This document shows, one piece after another, positions 26,558 through 36,402 of a stretch of 64,000 bases of DNA. Position 1 is the stretch's first letter. Every line of letters begins with the position of its first letter. The stretch is from positions 124,001 through 188,000 of the forward strand of contig JANQPV010000014.1 in the NCBI GenBank assembly GCA_028285305.1. Direction: 5' to 3'. The position numbers were made by a program, and so were the translations under genes. This stretch comes from Alphaproteobacteria bacterium (lineage in GTDB: Bacteria > Pseudomonadota > Alphaproteobacteria > SMXP01). Under the pieces are notes generated by a model that did not search any database, was not told where the DNA came from, and saw nothing but the letters and a program-made list of their open reading frames with translations.

Positions 26558-27457
26558 ATGTCCGCACACTCGCTCTCCATATTGGGAACTTCGTCACAAC
26601 TGCCAACACGCGATCGCAATCACAGCGGCTTCTTTGTGCGCTGGCAGCAGCATGGCTTTTTGTTCGATCCGGGTGAAGGCACCCAGCAGCACATGCTCCG
26701 ATATGGCGTCAAGGCAAGCCAAATCACAAAGATCTTTATCAGTCATTTTCACGGCGATCATTGCCTGGGATTGCCGGGCGTCATCCAACGTTTGTCGAAC
26801 GACGGCGTCGCGCACGTCGTCGAGGTGTACTATCCAGCTTCCGGCGAAGCGTTCTTTCAACGATTGAGGTACGCGTCCCATTTCCATGATCGGACCAATC
26901 TGTGTCCCTGCCCTATTTCAGCGAACGGACCGGTTTGGCAATCGGAAAGGCTTGCGATCTACGCAGAACGCCTTGAGCACAATGTCGAGTGTTTTGGCTA
27001 TCGCGTTGAAGAAAAAGGCAAATTGTCCGTTGACGCCGAGAAAGCCCAGCGGGCCGGTCTGAGCGGTCCGCAAATAGGCGCGCTCAAACAATCAGGCTCC
27101 CTCTCCGTGGATGGGAAGGTCTTCAAGCTGAGAGACTTTTCCATCGAGAAACCAGGCACCGTATTCGCTTTTGTTCAAGACACCAGATCTTGTCCGGCGG
27201 CGCGCCGGCTTCTCGACAACGCACATCTTGCTGTCCTGGAAGCGACTTATCTGAACGCGCAAGACCGGCCTGACGAAACCGTTTCCCATATGACGATTGA
27301 AGAGGCCGCTCAATTGGCCTCTCAGGCCCGCGTGGTCGCACCTGTCTTTACGCATTTTTCTACGCGATACAATGACTTAGAGGCGTTCTCTCAAGTCGCG
27401 ACTGGTATTCATCCGTCCGCCCTGATCGCACGCGAAGGCGATGTACACGACTTTTAG
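26558..27457 (+). CDS. rnz: Ribonuclease Z
   Basis: 299 residues from the ATG at 26558; the frame is open for 48 bases upstream but the fold starts at LSILGTSSQLPTRDRNHSGF. Metallo-beta-lactamase fold: metal motif SHFHGDH at 62-68, further ligands in VQDTRSC, and the C-terminal FTHFSTRY. The Zn site has HFHGDH where many members have HLHGDH. Endonuclease that trims tRNA 3' trailers. Convergent with the downstream MDR reductase; the stops are 9 bases apart. Confidence 0.9.
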   Translation: MSAHSLSILGTSSQLPTRDRNHSGFFVRWQQHGFLFDPGEGTQQHMLRYGVKASQITKIFISHFHGDHCLGLPGVIQRLSNDGVAHVVEVYYPASGEAFFQRLRYASHFHDRTNLCPCPISANGPVWQSERLAIYAERLEHNVECFGYRVEEKGKLSVDAEKAQRAGLSGPQIGALKQSGSLSVDGKVFKLRDFSIEKPGTVFAFVQDTRSCPAARRLLDNAHLAVLEATYLNAQDRPDETVSHMTIEEAAQLASQARVVAPVFTHFSTRYNDLEAFSQVATGIHPSALIAREGDVHDF

Positions 27458-27465
27458 GGACCCTC

Positions 27466-28461
27466 CTAGTCCATCCGCAACAACTGCTTGCCAAAATTCT
27501 GGCCGGAGAACAACCGGTTGAGCGTCGCAGGGATATTGTCAAACCCTTCTTGGATATCCTCTTTGTACGTGATTTTTCCCTGCCGCATCCATTCGGCGAT
27601 TTCGGCTCGGGCTTGCGGAAACTCTTTGGCGTGGTCGGACACAAGGATGCCCATCATGTGGGCGCGCTTGAACACCAAGTTGAAGTAGTTTGCGGGGCCA
27701 GGCGGGGGTTTTTCCATCTCGTACCTGGAAATGGCGCCGCAAATGATCACGCGGGCATAGAGCGCAATTCTGGCAAGCGCTATGTCGAGCACGGGCCCAC
27801 CCACATTATCGAAGAAGATGTCGATGCCGTTTGGGCAATGCTCTTTGATCGCCTTTTTGACGTCATCGTTCTTGTAGTCGATCGCTGCGTCAAAGCCGAC
27901 TTCATTGACAATCCAGGCGCATTTCTCCGGTCCGCCCGCAACGCCCACCACATCGCAGCCCTTGATCTTGCCGATCTGACCGACCATGGATCCCACAGCT
28001 CCCGCGGCCCCGGTGACGACCAGCATGTCACCTTCTTTGGGTTTACCGTTGTGCAGGAGCCCAAAATACGCCGTCAATCCGGTCCCGCCCAAGGGGCCTA
28101 GATAGGCCGTGAGCAGATCATGGTTTTCGATGATTTCCACCTGGTCGCCGGGAAGCGTCGCATAGTCCTGCCATCCAAGAAGCCCCATAACCTTCGCCCC
28201 CACGGGCACGAACGCCGCTTTGCTCTCAACAACCTCTCCCACGCCGCTCGCGCGCATCACCTCGCCGAGGGCGGTGGCGTCGGCGTAGCCGATGTTTTCC
28301 ATCTGTCCTTTGAGGGAGGGATCAAAGCTCAAATACTCGACCTTTATCCGCACCTCTCCTTCGCCAAGCGGCGACAGCTCCACTTCATTCCGCAGGAAAT
28401 CATCGCTGCGCATGGCGCGTCCGCGCGGGTTGCCATTGATCAACCATTGCCTGTTTTGCAT
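27466..28461 (-). CDS. MDR-family NADP-dependent oxidoreductase (CurA/2-alkenal reductase-like)
   Basis: 331 residues of the zinc-free medium-chain reductase type close to E. coli CurA and leukotriene B4 12-hydroxydehydrogenases. NADP-binding VVTGAAGAVGSMVGQIGKIK near 150, the family-typical FDNVGGPVLDIAL, ICGAISRYE and a C-terminal FSGQNFGKQLL. Such enzymes reduce C=C bonds of enones with NADPH. It lies 142 bases downstream of ureG on the same strand; the gap contains no obvious terminator, so it could be a distal operon member, but a link to purine use is not supported by function. Confidence 0.88.
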   Translation of the reverse strand: MQNRQWLINGNPRGRAMRSDDFLRNEVELSPLGEGEVRIKVEYLSFDPSLKGQMENIGYADATALGEVMRASGVGEVVESKAAFVPVGAKVMGLLGWQDYATLPGDQVEIIENHDLLTAYLGPLGGTGLTAYFGLLHNGKPKEGDMLVVTGAAGAVGSMVGQIGKIKGCDVVGVAGGPEKCAWIVNEVGFDAAIDYKNDDVKKAIKEHCPNGIDIFFDNVGGPVLDIALARIALYARVIICGAISRYEMEKPPPGPANYFNLVFKRAHMMGILVSDHAKEFPQARAEIAEWMRQGKITYKEDIQEGFDNIPATLNRLFSGQNFGKQLLRMD

Positions 28462-28603
28462 TCCCCTCTCCCTTCGTTTCTTGCTTGAGGGGTATCATAC
28501 TTCCGACATGGGCGCGGCGCAAAGTATCCGGGATGACCGAGCTATTTGGGAAGCGCGAACGGTATCGGATGCCCGATTGCTTGCCGAAAACTGGCGCCTT
28601 CCG

Positions 28604-29242
28604 CTACAGGCCGCCTTGTTCAACAATGAACTCGGCGACGTTCGCAACGCCCTCTCCCTTCTTGAGGTTGGTGAAAGAGTAAGGCCGTTCGCCGCGCATG
28701 CGCTGAGTATCCGACTCCATAACTTCGAGCGAAGCCCCCACATGGGGCGCCAAGTCGGTCTTATTGATCACGAGCATGTCGGAACGCGTGATGCCCGGCC
28801 CGCCCTTGCGCGGAATTTTTTCCCCTTGGGCCACATCGATCACATAAATGGTGAGATCGGCGAGTTCCGGGCTGAACGTGGCCGCTAGGTTATCACCGCC
28901 CGACTCGATCAAGATGATATCCAGGTCCGGGAACTTCTTTTGCATCTCGGAGACGGCCGACAGATTGATCGAGGCGTCTTCTCTGATTGCCGTGTGCGGA
29001 CATCCACCCGTTTCCACGCCCATTATTCGTTCCTCCGGCAACGCTTCAGCGCGGGTCAAGATGAGCGCATCCTCTTTAGTGTAGATATCATTCGTGATCG
29101 CACAAATATCGAACTTGTCCCGAAATGTCTTACACAAACATTCCATGAGCGCTGTCTTGCCCGAACCGACAGGACCGCCTATGCCGACCCGCAGGGGTCC
29201 GTTGGGGGACGAAGCATTTTTTTGAAGATGTGAGTCTGTCAT
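28604..29242 (-). CDS. ureG: Urease accessory GTPase UreG
   Basis: 212 residues, SIMIBI-class GTPase. P-loop [13 protein letters not shown] (about 20-32), [17 protein letters not shown], the metal-binding CPH in [36 protein letters not shown] and the NKTDLA guanine motif. GTP hydrolysis drives Ni delivery from UreE to the UreD/F/apo-urease complex. The start overlaps the ureF stop by four bases (ATGA). Last gene of the urease block. Confidence 0.97.
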   Translation of the reverse strand: MTDSHLQKNASSPNGPLRVGIGGPVGSGKTALMECLCKTFRDKFDICAITNDIYTKEDALILTRAEALPEERIMGVETGGCPHTAIREDASINLSAVSEMQKKFPDLDIILIESGGDNLAATFSPELADLTIYVIDVAQGEKIPRKGGPGITRSDMLVINKTDLAPHVGASLEVMESDTQRMRGERPYSFTNLKKGEGVANVAEFIVEQGGL

Positions 29243-29922
29243 GATCGGAAAAGCCTTGTGTATTGGGTTTCATGGTACATGGAGCTCAAGTCAGCCATAA
29301 CGGTGCAGCCACCCAAATCATCGGTGGTCGATTCCAAAGCTTCCTCGATAACGCCGTCAAACATCGGCAAGAGATGCGCGAGGGCTCGTTGGCCGTCTGT
29401 TTGGCCGAGAGGAATGAGCCGCACGCCTGCGGACACGAGATTTGCGAACATGCCGTGAAGATACGCCGCGAGACCGTGCTTGAGCGGAATCTCGCGGTAA
29501 GCGGCCGCAAGGGCAACGGAAACGGGAAATGCCAAGGTTTGATCACTCTCCGGATAGATTGAACCCTTTTCAGCCACTTGCCAAACGTCTCGCGTTACTC
29601 TCCGGAAGGCTTCCCCCTGCCCCATCGTCTCCAGATGCCGTTCCGCCGACGGAGAAAATGCTGCGGCAAGCTCCGCAATCTTCTCCAATTCAACATCGTC
29701 CGATTGGCGGGCCGCTTCATAGCTCTCTACGAAGAAGATCGCGTCGTTTCGTCCGCTTCCAAACACCAGTATATCGTGAAGCCACTCCTGGAATGTCGTC
29801 AGATCGCGAACATCGCCTGTTTCGACCAACCATTCCAGACCGTGCGAATACGAAAAACCGCCGACGGGATAGTTCGGCGACAGCCACGTCATAAGTGTCG
29901 TCAGATCAGTGATCGTGGTCAT
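29239..29922 (-). CDS. ureF: Urease accessory protein UreF
   Basis: 227 residues, all-helical UreF family: [20 protein letters not shown] at about 13-32 is the signature N-terminal segment, and [18 protein letters not shown] lies near the C-terminus. UreF bridges UreD and UreG in the metallocentre assembly complex. It begins inside the end of ureE (17-base overlap), which implies coupled translation. Confidence 0.95.
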   Translation of the reverse strand: MTTITDLTTLMTWLSPNYPVGGFSYSHGLEWLVETGDVRDLTTFQEWLHDILVFGSGRNDAIFFVESYEAARQSDDVELEKIAELAAAFSPSAERHLETMGQGEAFRRVTRDVWQVAEKGSIYPESDQTLAFPVSVALAAAYREIPLKHGLAAYLHGMFANLVSAGVRLIPLGQTDGQRALAHLLPMFDGVIEEALESTTDDLGGCTVMADLSSMYHETQYTRLFRS

Positions 29923-30397
29923 GATGGCTTACCGCCGAGGCATTGTGGGAGTGGCTGGACGCGGCGTGATTCCCGTAGGCCCCGCCTTCCGGATTGAAAG
30001 GCGCTGAGACTTCGCGCACTTTTGCTCCCAATTTCTCAGCCATTTCGGCCACAACGTGATCTTTCCGAATACGGAGCGATTTGCTTCCGATTTCAGTGGG
30101 CAGATGACGATTTCCCAAGTGCCAGGCGACTCTTGTCAGATGTCGATGATCCTCACACGTGAATTCGTGCAGTACTTCGGGGGCGGACTCCACGGCGATG
30201 ATTCTACCATCTTCGAGGACAAGCCCATCTCCACCTTTCAAATCGGGCACCCGGGGCAAGTCCAATAAGAAGCTCAGACCTTTTTCGGCTGTTAATTTCA
30301 TCCGGCGACGATGGCGGTCGGTGTAATCCAGCGCGACCCAGTCAACGGCTCTTTCCGACCAAGTACCGGCCTGAGCAACTCTGGTGGCTCTCAACAT
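29906..30397 (-). CDS. ureE: Urease nickel metallochaperone UreE
   Basis: 163 residues from the ATG at 30397; an ATG 18 bases upstream, directly after the ureC stop, is also possible. N-terminal peptide-binding domain with DYTDRHRRRMKLTAEKGLSF and C-terminal metal-binding domain with VAWHLGNRHLPTEI, whose histidines are the dimer-interface Ni site. The C-terminus ends in a short His-rich tail ([16 protein letters not shown], six His) that stores extra nickel in many UreE proteins. Confidence 0.94.
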   Translation of the reverse strand: MLRATRVAQAGTWSERAVDWVALDYTDRHRRRMKLTAEKGLSFLLDLPRVPDLKGGDGLVLEDGRIIAVESAPEVLHEFTCEDHRHLTRVAWHLGNRHLPTEIGSKSLRIRKDHVVAEMAEKLGAKVREVSAPFNPEGGAYGNHAASSHSHNASAVSHHDHDH

Positions 30398-30415
30398 CGG
30401 CGCCGCCCCCTTCAT

Positions 30416-32128
30416 TCAAAAAAGGAAATAACGCTGCGCCATCGGCAGAACCTCGGCCGGTTCGCAGATCAGCACTTGTCCGTCTGCACGCACTTCATAG
30501 GTTTCCGGATCAACCTCCATATGAGGTGTTGCGTTGTTGTGAATCATCGACGCCTTTGTCAGTCCGCCTCGTGTGTTCGAGACGGCGATGAGTTCTTTTT
30601 CCAGTCCCCGCTGTTCTGGCAACCCTGCCTCCAGCCCAGCTTGGGAGGTGAACGTGACACTCGAAACTTGAACGGACCTGCCATAGGCCCCGAACATGGG
30701 ACGGTAATGGACCGGCTGAGGTGTCGGTATCGAGGCGTTTGGATCCCCCATGGGGGCGGCGGCGATGGTCCCTCCGAGCAAGACCAACGCCGGCTTCACC
30801 CCAAAGAAAGCCGGATCCCATAGACACAGATCCGCCCGCTTGCCAACTTCGATCGAGCCCACGTGCTCCGCCAGCCCATGAGCAAGTGCAGCATTGATGG
30901 TATATTTCGCAATATATCTCTTTACCCGGAAGTTATCGTTGTCTCCGGTCTCTTCCGGCAGTCGCCCACGCTGCTTTTTCATTTTGTCGGCGGTTTGCCA
31001 TGTGCGGATGAGAACTTCGCCAACGCGGCCCATAGCCTGGCTGTCTGACGCGATAATGGAGAACGCACCCATATCGTGAAGAATATCTTCCGCCGCGATT
31101 GTCTCTTTTCTGATCCGGCTTTCGGCGAACGCCACATCTTCCGTTATTCTCGGATCCAGATGATGACAAACCATCAGCATATCCAGATGCTCATCAATTG
31201 TATTGACCGTATAGGGACGCGTGGGATTTGTTGATGAGGGCAGGACATTTGGGAGTCCGCACACTTTGATTATATCGGGCGCGTGTCCCCCTCCGGCGCC
31301 TTCGGTGTGGAATGCGTGAATGGTCCGATCTTTGAAGGCGGCAATTGTATTCTCGACAAATCCGCTCTCGTTCAATGTGTCCGTATGGATCATGACCTGG
31401 ATGTCATAATCATCAGCAACGGAAAGGCAACAATCGATGGCCGCCGGTGTCGTCCCCCAATCCTCATGCAGCTTAAGGGCGCACGCTCCGCCCTTGACTT
31501 GTTCGACCAGCGCTTCGGGTCTTGACGCATTGCCCTTGCCGGCAAACGCCAAGTTCATTGGAAACGCATCGGCCGATTGCAACATGCGCCCGATATGCCA
31601 TGGACCCGGTGTGCACGTGGTCGCATTCGTGCCCGTCGCTGGCCCTGTTCCACCGCCCAACATGGTGGTGACGCCGGACATGAGGGCTTCCTCGATCTGT
31701 TGTGGGCAAATGAAATGAATATGGACGTCCAGACCGCCGGCGGTCAAAATTTTGCCTTCACCAGCGATTGCTTCCGTGCCCGGACCGATCACGATATCCA
31801 CACCCGGTTGTGTGTCAGGGTTCCCCGCCTTGCCGATGCCGACAATGCGCCCGTCCTTCAAACCGACATCCGCTTTAACGATGCCCCAGTGGTCAATGAC
31901 GAGCGCATTGGTGATCACTGTATCGACGGCGCCCGCCGCCCGCGTCGTTTGGGACTGCCCCATTCCATCGCGGATCACCTTCCCGCCGCCGAACTTGACC
32001 TCTTCCCCGTACGTTGTGAAGTCCTTTTCGACTTCGACGAAGAGCTCCGTGTCGGCCAGCCTTACCCTATCCCCTACCGTGGGGCCAAACATGGCTGCGT
32101 AGTCGCGTCTTGAGATCTTTGTTGGCAT
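30416..32128 (-). CDS. ureC: Urease alpha subunit
   Basis: 570 residues, full length. Ni ligands: HIHF after GGLDV (H134/H136 equivalents), the carbamylated lysine in [13 protein letters not shown], His in [10 protein letters not shown] and [10 protein letters not shown], and Asp in [11 protein letters not shown]; mobile-flap residues [20 protein letters not shown]. Hydrolyses urea to ammonia and carbamate in the cytoplasm. Here urea would come from allantoate and ureidoglycolate made by the neighbouring alc and allA products. Confidence 0.98.
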   Translation of the reverse strand: MPTKISRRDYAAMFGPTVGDRVRLADTELFVEVEKDFTTYGEEVKFGGGKVIRDGMGQSQTTRAAGAVDTVITNALVIDHWGIVKADVGLKDGRIVGIGKAGNPDTQPGVDIVIGPGTEAIAGEGKILTAGGLDVHIHFICPQQIEEALMSGVTTMLGGGTGPATGTNATTCTPGPWHIGRMLQSADAFPMNLAFAGKGNASRPEALVEQVKGGACALKLHEDWGTTPAAIDCCLSVADDYDIQVMIHTDTLNESGFVENTIAAFKDRTIHAFHTEGAGGGHAPDIIKVCGLPNVLPSSTNPTRPYTVNTIDEHLDMLMVCHHLDPRITEDVAFAESRIRKETIAAEDILHDMGAFSIIASDSQAMGRVGEVLIRTWQTADKMKKQRGRLPEETGDNDNFRVKRYIAKYTINAALAHGLAEHVGSIEVGKRADLCLWDPAFFGVKPALVLLGGTIAAAPMGDPNASIPTPQPVHYRPMFGAYGRSVQVSSVTFTSQAGLEAGLPEQRGLEKELIAVSNTRGGLTKASMIHNNATPHMEVDPETYEVRADGQVLICEPAEVLPMAQRYFLF

Positions 32129-32154
32129 GAGGTTCGGCTTTCGATGGACTGCCG

Positions 32155-32460
32155 CTAAAGCGGTCCCATGATCTTTTGTTGAAATCCGTATACGGTCCGA
32201 GACCCGGAAAGAGGAACCAATCTCACCTCACGCTCTTGGCCGGGTTCGAACCGTACGGCGGTTCCCGCCGCGATATCGAGACGGAGGCCTCTTGTCTTTT
32301 CTCTATCAAACGAGAGTGCATCGTTTACTTCGAAGAAATGGTAATGGGACCCCACCTGAACCGGACGATCACCGGTATTTCCAACGGTGAGCGTCGTGAC
32401 CGGACTGCCCGCATTCAACTCGATGTCGCCTTGGGGCGTGATAACTTCGCCTGGTTTCAT
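32155..32460 (-). CDS. ureB: Urease beta subunit
   Basis: 101 residues, single-domain beta subunit ([36 protein letters not shown]). Structural subunit that packs on UreC. Its ATG overlaps the stop of the upstream 77-residue membrane-protein gene by four bases, so the odd small gene is embedded in the translational chain of the urease operon. ureC starts 26 bases downstream. Confidence 0.96.
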   Translation of the reverse strand: MKPGEVITPQGDIELNAGSPVTTLTVGNTGDRPVQVGSHYHFFEVNDALSFDREKTRGLRLDIAAGTAVRFEPGQEREVRLVPLSGSRTVYGFQQKIMGPL

Positions 32461-32690
32461 TTCATTCTTCTCGGGCGCGGAGAGCGAACCTTCACAGCGC
32501 GCTTCCTGCGGGCATTCAAAGAAAGCGTTGTCACTGTGAGGCCAATCGCCGTTGCCGTCACGAACAACGCCATCGGGATTGCAACGCCATCACTCACATG
32601 CACATGGGCAGTTGAATCATAATGTGCGAAGGCTGCCGTTCCTATACTGATTAGACCGGCCGCGAGTGCAAATGTCACGAACTTGTTCAT
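32457..32690 (-). CDS. Small membrane protein between ureA and ureB
   Basis: 77 residues: N-terminal signal or membrane segment ([19 protein letters not shown]), a short exported loop with three histidines ([13 protein letters not shown]), a second hydrophobic segment ([20 protein letters not shown]) and a strongly basic tail ([19 protein letters not shown]). Predicted topology: one hairpin in the inner membrane with a His-containing periplasmic turn. ureB overlaps its stop. Rhizobial urease operons also carry small unassigned genes between ure genes, but I do not recognise a named family. A role in nickel or urea entry would fit location and histidines, but this is a guess. Confidence 0.75.
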   Translation of the reverse strand: MNKFVTFALAAGLISIGTAAFAHYDSTAHVHVSDGVAIPMALFVTATAIGLTVTTLSLNARRKRAVKVRSPRPRRMK

Positions 32691-32726
32691 ATTCTGTATT
32701 CTCCTTCAATAGGTCGGACTTGATCG

Positions 32727-33029
32727 CTAGCGTAGGGGATTGTGCACCGTGACGAGCTTTACGCCGTCCGGAAAGGTTGCCTCAACTTGCACATCATGGA
32801 TCATGTCGGGGATACCTTCCATAACTTGATCTTTTGACACGACATGAGCACCCGCCTCCATAAGGTCCGCTACCGAACGACCATCGCGGGCCCCCTCCAT
32901 TATGAAATCGGAAATCAGAGCTATGGCCTCAGGGTAGTTGAGCTTAACACCGCGCTCCAAGCGCCGCCGCGCTACTATTGCCGCCATCGCGATCATGAGC
33001 TTGTCTTTTTCTCTGGGGGTTAAGTTCAC
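32727..33029 (-). CDS. ureA: Urease gamma subunit
   Basis: 100 residues, canonical gamma subunit ([59 protein letters not shown]). It starts with GTG at 33029, preceded by GAGAGAGGTAACC. The third structural urease chain, forming (ABC)3 trimers with UreB and UreC. Confidence 0.97.
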   Translation of the reverse strand: MNLTPREKDKLMIAMAAIVARRRLERGVKLNYPEAIALISDFIMEGARDGRSVADLMEAGAHVVSKDQVMEGIPDMIHDVQVEATFPDGVKLVTVHNPLR

Positions 33030-33054
33030 ACGGTTACCTCTCTCATTCGTCTTC

Positions 33055-33873
33055 CTAAATCTGCCAAATGCGCGGCAGCTTTACCGCAAAGACCTCGCTG
33101 AGGCAGGCGCCAACCAATCGGCTGAGAGACAGTCCGGACTCCGCTAGCATTTTGATCACGACTATACCGTTCACGCAACTCCCCGACATGCTCTGGTTTG
33201 ACTGTGCGTTCACTAAAGCCAAGCGCTCTAAGATTTGCTCATTTTCTGAACATTGGGCGATGACAGTTGCGTACGCTTTAGACCCACGAAGCGTTCCAAC
33301 AGATTGAAATGTGCGGTCCAAATCCCCGCGGGCGAAAAACGTATCTGCAAAGACAAGTTTGCCGTCTCTGATGAGACGCATCTGATCTTTTAACATGCCG
33401 CTACGGACGATCTCCCCCATTCGAGTTCGGCCAAATATCATCGATTCAAGGGCAATGAAGGAGCTGTCCGCGGTACAACTAACTTCTGTGTACCGTCCAA
33501 GATTCGCCGAATTAAAGAAGATACCCGGCTGTGGCAACCACAACAAAGTGGCCTTCGAGGCGATGCTTAATCGTGTTTCGATCGACGTTCTGGGGCCAGA
33601 AGACCGGTAGAACTTCTCGAACGCTTGACTTGTAACGACCGCTTCTGCGCCATCTTCCAGCCGCACAGATTGGAGGAATTCATCCCCTCCCGTCAATCCA
33701 CCTGCCGTGTTGATCAACATCGCTTGCAGTTGCTCAGTGTCGCCACTCCTCGGAAATCGAACGCGACCAGCTCCTGATTGAAAGGCCTTCATCACTTGTG
33801 TTGTATCTGCCTCGGCGGAAAACCGAAGGTCGATTGAACCCTTGGTGCGCTGAGCGGCAAACGGGGCGTTCAC
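33055..33873 (-). CDS. ureD: Urease accessory protein UreD (UreH)
   Basis: 272 residues with family blocks [31 protein letters not shown] and [14 protein letters not shown]. UreD binds apo-urease and channels Ni to the active site with UreF and UreG. It starts at GTG 33873 overlapping the SDR stop (GTGA), so urease genes are translationally coupled to the purine genes upstream. Confidence 0.93.
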   Translation of the reverse strand: MNAPFAAQRTKGSIDLRFSAEADTTQVMKAFQSGAGRVRFPRSGDTEQLQAMLINTAGGLTGGDEFLQSVRLEDGAEAVVTSQAFEKFYRSSGPRTSIETRLSIASKATLLWLPQPGIFFNSANLGRYTEVSCTADSSFIALESMIFGRTRMGEIVRSGMLKDQMRLIRDGKLVFADTFFARGDLDRTFQSVGTLRGSKAYATVIAQCSENEQILERLALVNAQSNQSMSGSCVNGIVVIKMLAESGLSLSRLVGACLSEVFAVKLPRIWQI

Positions 33874-34856
33874 GAGTCGTCCACCGGGAATGGCTGTTCG
33901 CCCACAAACTTTTCTTGATGATAGCCCTTTGAACCAACCTGTTGGGCCAAGGTGCTCAAGAGCGGGAGGCCTTGTTCCACTCTTTCGAGCACAGCCCGAA
34001 AGTCATGTTGGGGTCGCCAACCCAGTTCTTCGCGTGCTTTGGCGTTGACATAAACCCGGTCAATAGAAGGGGTCATCGACCATCCACGCTCTTCATAAAG
34101 AGGACCGAACTCAGCATAACGCTGTACCACGATGGGTGCATTCTTCCTTAAACCTTCCACATCGTCTTTGCTAAACGGTGTCGTTGCACTGATGATATAC
34201 CGACCGAACCTGAGTTCTTCGGCTTTGTCCAGCGCGCATAAGTGAGCACTCACGGCATCTTCGATGTCGATCCGGCGATACAGAAACTCATTCGCTTTGG
34301 CATTGTCGTCCGCATAGGCTTGACGGGTTGCCTTACTGTCGTCCTGCTCCGGAAAGAATCTCGACGTCCGTAGGATCAAGCACTTTAGGCCCCGTTGGCG
34401 ACTATAAAGCTCACAGAGATTTTCCGCTGCGACCTTCGTCACCCCATAGATGTTTTTGGGCACGGGAACCACGTCTTCGGTGATCCATGCTGCCGGCTGG
34501 TCCGCATCCGGACTGAGTGCTCGCCCAAATGCGCTGGTCGTACTTGTAAAGACGAACGTTCCAACGTCCTGGCGGCTGGCTTCTTCCAGAAGATTCAGTG
34601 TGCCGGTCACGTTTACGTCTACAAAGTCTTGAGCGCTATGGGTTACCACATGGGGTTTGTGCAGAGTCGCACAATGAATGATCGCATCTACGCCACGAAC
34701 ACAGTCGGCAACGAACGATCTGTCTGTGATCGAGCCAACATCAGAAGTAAACTCCGAGGTCAGAATGTCCAGACTGCGAACACTGTGCGTGGATGAGATC
34801 GTGCGAACGATTGCCTCACCGAGATGGCCCGAGCTTCCCGTGACCAATATCTTCAT
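33870..34856 (-). CDS. NAD-dependent epimerase/dehydratase (extended SDR) of unknown substrate
   Basis: 328 residues. N-terminal Rossmann motif VTGSSGHLGEAIV (about 5-17), Asp-containing second strand, and catalytic YGVTK (YxxxK, about 147-151) after the Ser region TSTTSAFGRAL. This is the extended-SDR layout of nucleotide-sugar epimerases. Sits between allA and ureD with a GTGA overlap to ureD and 43 bases to allA, so it is cotranscribed with purine genes, although no step of allantoin or urea breakdown needs an epimerase. It might act on a ribose-derived or nucleotide-linked substrate; this is not determinable here. Confidence 0.82.
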   Translation of the reverse strand: MKILVTGSSGHLGEAIVRTISSTHSVRSLDILTSEFTSDVGSITDRSFVADCVRGVDAIIHCATLHKPHVVTHSAQDFVDVNVTGTLNLLEEASRQDVGTFVFTSTTSAFGRALSPDADQPAAWITEDVVPVPKNIYGVTKVAAENLCELYSRQRGLKCLILRTSRFFPEQDDSKATRQAYADDNAKANEFLYRRIDIEDAVSAHLCALDKAEELRFGRYIISATTPFSKDDVEGLRKNAPIVVQRYAEFGPLYEERGWSMTPSIDRVYVNAKAREELGWRPQHDFRAVLERVEQGLPLLSTLAQQVGSKGYHQEKFVGEQPFPVDDS

Positions 34857-34899
34857 CTCGCCTGGGCCCTCTTCTCACTCATTCGCCGCGCCTCAAGCC

Positions 34900-35421
34900 T
34901 TATACCGACGAAATCGCAAGCGGGGCGTCCAGCACCGCTTCGTCACAATTGTCACCCGGCCCCACCCGATCAATGACAACAAATTTCTGGCGCTCTCCCA
35001 GAACAAGCAGCGAATGATGCCAAACCCCAGGATTATAATGCACCCCTTGTTCGCCATTTGTGAGGAAGGCGCGGACGGAAGAAGCAGGTATTTCGTCCTT
35101 CGCATCGGAAACCACCACCAAGAATGGCGCACGAGAAAGAGGAATAAACGTTTGGGACCCCAAAGGATGGCGTTCGAGCGTGCGGACATGAAAGGGCAGC
35201 GTTATTGGAGACGCTTCAAACACGCTCACCGCCGGATGGCCTTGGCGATCCAACACCTGGACGTCGGCAAGAGCGTCAAACCGCTTTGCCCGACCGTCAT
35301 TAATCTGAGTGTGTGAGCGGCCTTCGGTTTCAATGACCGAACCGAACCCCAGGAACTGATCCTGTCGCAACGGCTCCACCTTCAATTCGTACACCAAGCC
35401 CCCTTCCCGCTTATTTTCCAT
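34900..35421 (-). CDS. allA: Ureidoglycolate lyase
   Basis: 173 residues from the ATG at 35421, overlapping the end of alc by 11 bases. AllA family: GFGSVIETEGRSHTQINDG, ADVQVLDRQG, LPFHVRTLERHPLGSQTFIP and GVHYNPGVWHHSLLVLG, where the histidines of the small cupin-like fold line the active site. Splits ureidoglycolate into glyoxylate and urea, the last step before urease. Confidence 0.93.
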   Translation of the reverse strand: MENKREGGLVYELKVEPLRQDQFLGFGSVIETEGRSHTQINDGRAKRFDALADVQVLDRQGHPAVSVFEASPITLPFHVRTLERHPLGSQTFIPLSRAPFLVVVSDAKDEIPASSVRAFLTNGEQGVHYNPGVWHHSLLVLGERQKFVVIDRVGPGDNCDEAVLDAPLAISSV

Positions 35422-36400
35422 AAACGTGGATCCGGCTAATGCCCCCATCGGGAAAAATGTTCAGCCGAATATGCGTAACAATCGGATGAGACTCAATCTC
35501 CCGACTGAAGGAATGCGCTGAATCCATTTGCAGTTTTTGTTCAGCAAGTATTGTCGGCCAAAATTGGGACTCATTCACGATAACGTTCGTATCCTCCTGC
35601 TGTAAAAACGCTGCTTGGACGGAGCACCGGTCCGGAAAGTTGCCTTTAAAGAAGCTTGTGTCCACAACCAGGCGTTCAACTTTTGAGGGGCGGCTCAATT
35701 GGATAATTGCCCAATCGTGGCCTGGCGTTCTTCGGCGGCGGGTCTCCCATCCGTCGCCCATATTGATTGCGGGTGGCGGCATGGTGATGTTGTGCATACT
35801 GCCGAAATGTTCATTGTTGCATGCCACCGCGCGCGCTCCGTTTAGCAGGCAGGCGAGGTCGTGCGCGCCGCTGGCGGAATCGAGATCCGGTTCCGGAGTA
35901 AAGATGCCGTGCAAACGCAGCCGGGCGATCCCGCCATCAGGAAAGATATTCAGCCTGACATGCGTGGCGGGCTCGTGATATTCAAGAATCTCAAAATAAT
36001 TCGATGAATTGGGCTCTAGTGGACTTTGAGGTATCAATCCTGTCCAGTCTTCCTCCTTAGGAAAATCAATACCCGGCGTGTGGCACGAATCAAGAGATGC
36101 GGCCAAAGGACTGTTGCCAGTAAAGTGCTTGGTACTGATGTCAACGCCGGCCAATGACACGGCGCCCCCGAGCTTTATGATGCAATGATCAAACCCAGGT
36201 TCGCGCCTGCGGCGGGTTTCCCAGCCGTCCATCCACTTACCATGGTCATCGTACTTTCCCGGAATAAATTGTGGATCGGAGGGGTCTATCAACCGCTCTT
36301 TCGGCGCGAAGAAGTCGTCCGTCGCATGAACTACTTTTGCGCCCAGACGCGGGGTTAAGACGTTCGCATATTTGACGACAAAGCTCGGCGTATTCTCCAT
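35411..36400 (-). CDS. alc: Allantoicase
   Basis: 329 residues from the ATG at 36400. Two homologous jelly-roll allantoicase repeats: both contain GWETRRRR (about 60 and 228) followed by an H/D-x-I-I motif (DHCIIKLGG; DWAIIQLSR) and both end with HVRLNIFPDGGIARLRLHG or HIRLNIFPDGGISRIHVYG. Hydrolyses allantoate to ureidoglycolate and urea. Begins 2 bases after uraD; overlaps allA. Confidence 0.95.
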   Translation of the reverse strand: MENTPSFVVKYANVLTPRLGAKVVHATDDFFAPKERLIDPSDPQFIPGKYDDHGKWMDGWETRRRREPGFDHCIIKLGGAVSLAGVDISTKHFTGNSPLAASLDSCHTPGIDFPKEEDWTGLIPQSPLEPNSSNYFEILEYHEPATHVRLNIFPDGGIARLRLHGIFTPEPDLDSASGAHDLACLLNGARAVACNNEHFGSMHNITMPPPAINMGDGWETRRRRTPGHDWAIIQLSRPSKVERLVVDTSFFKGNFPDRCSVQAAFLQQEDTNVIVNESQFWPTILAEQKLQMDSAHSFSREIESHPIVTHIRLNIFPDGGISRIHVYGK

Positions 36401-36402
36401 GA

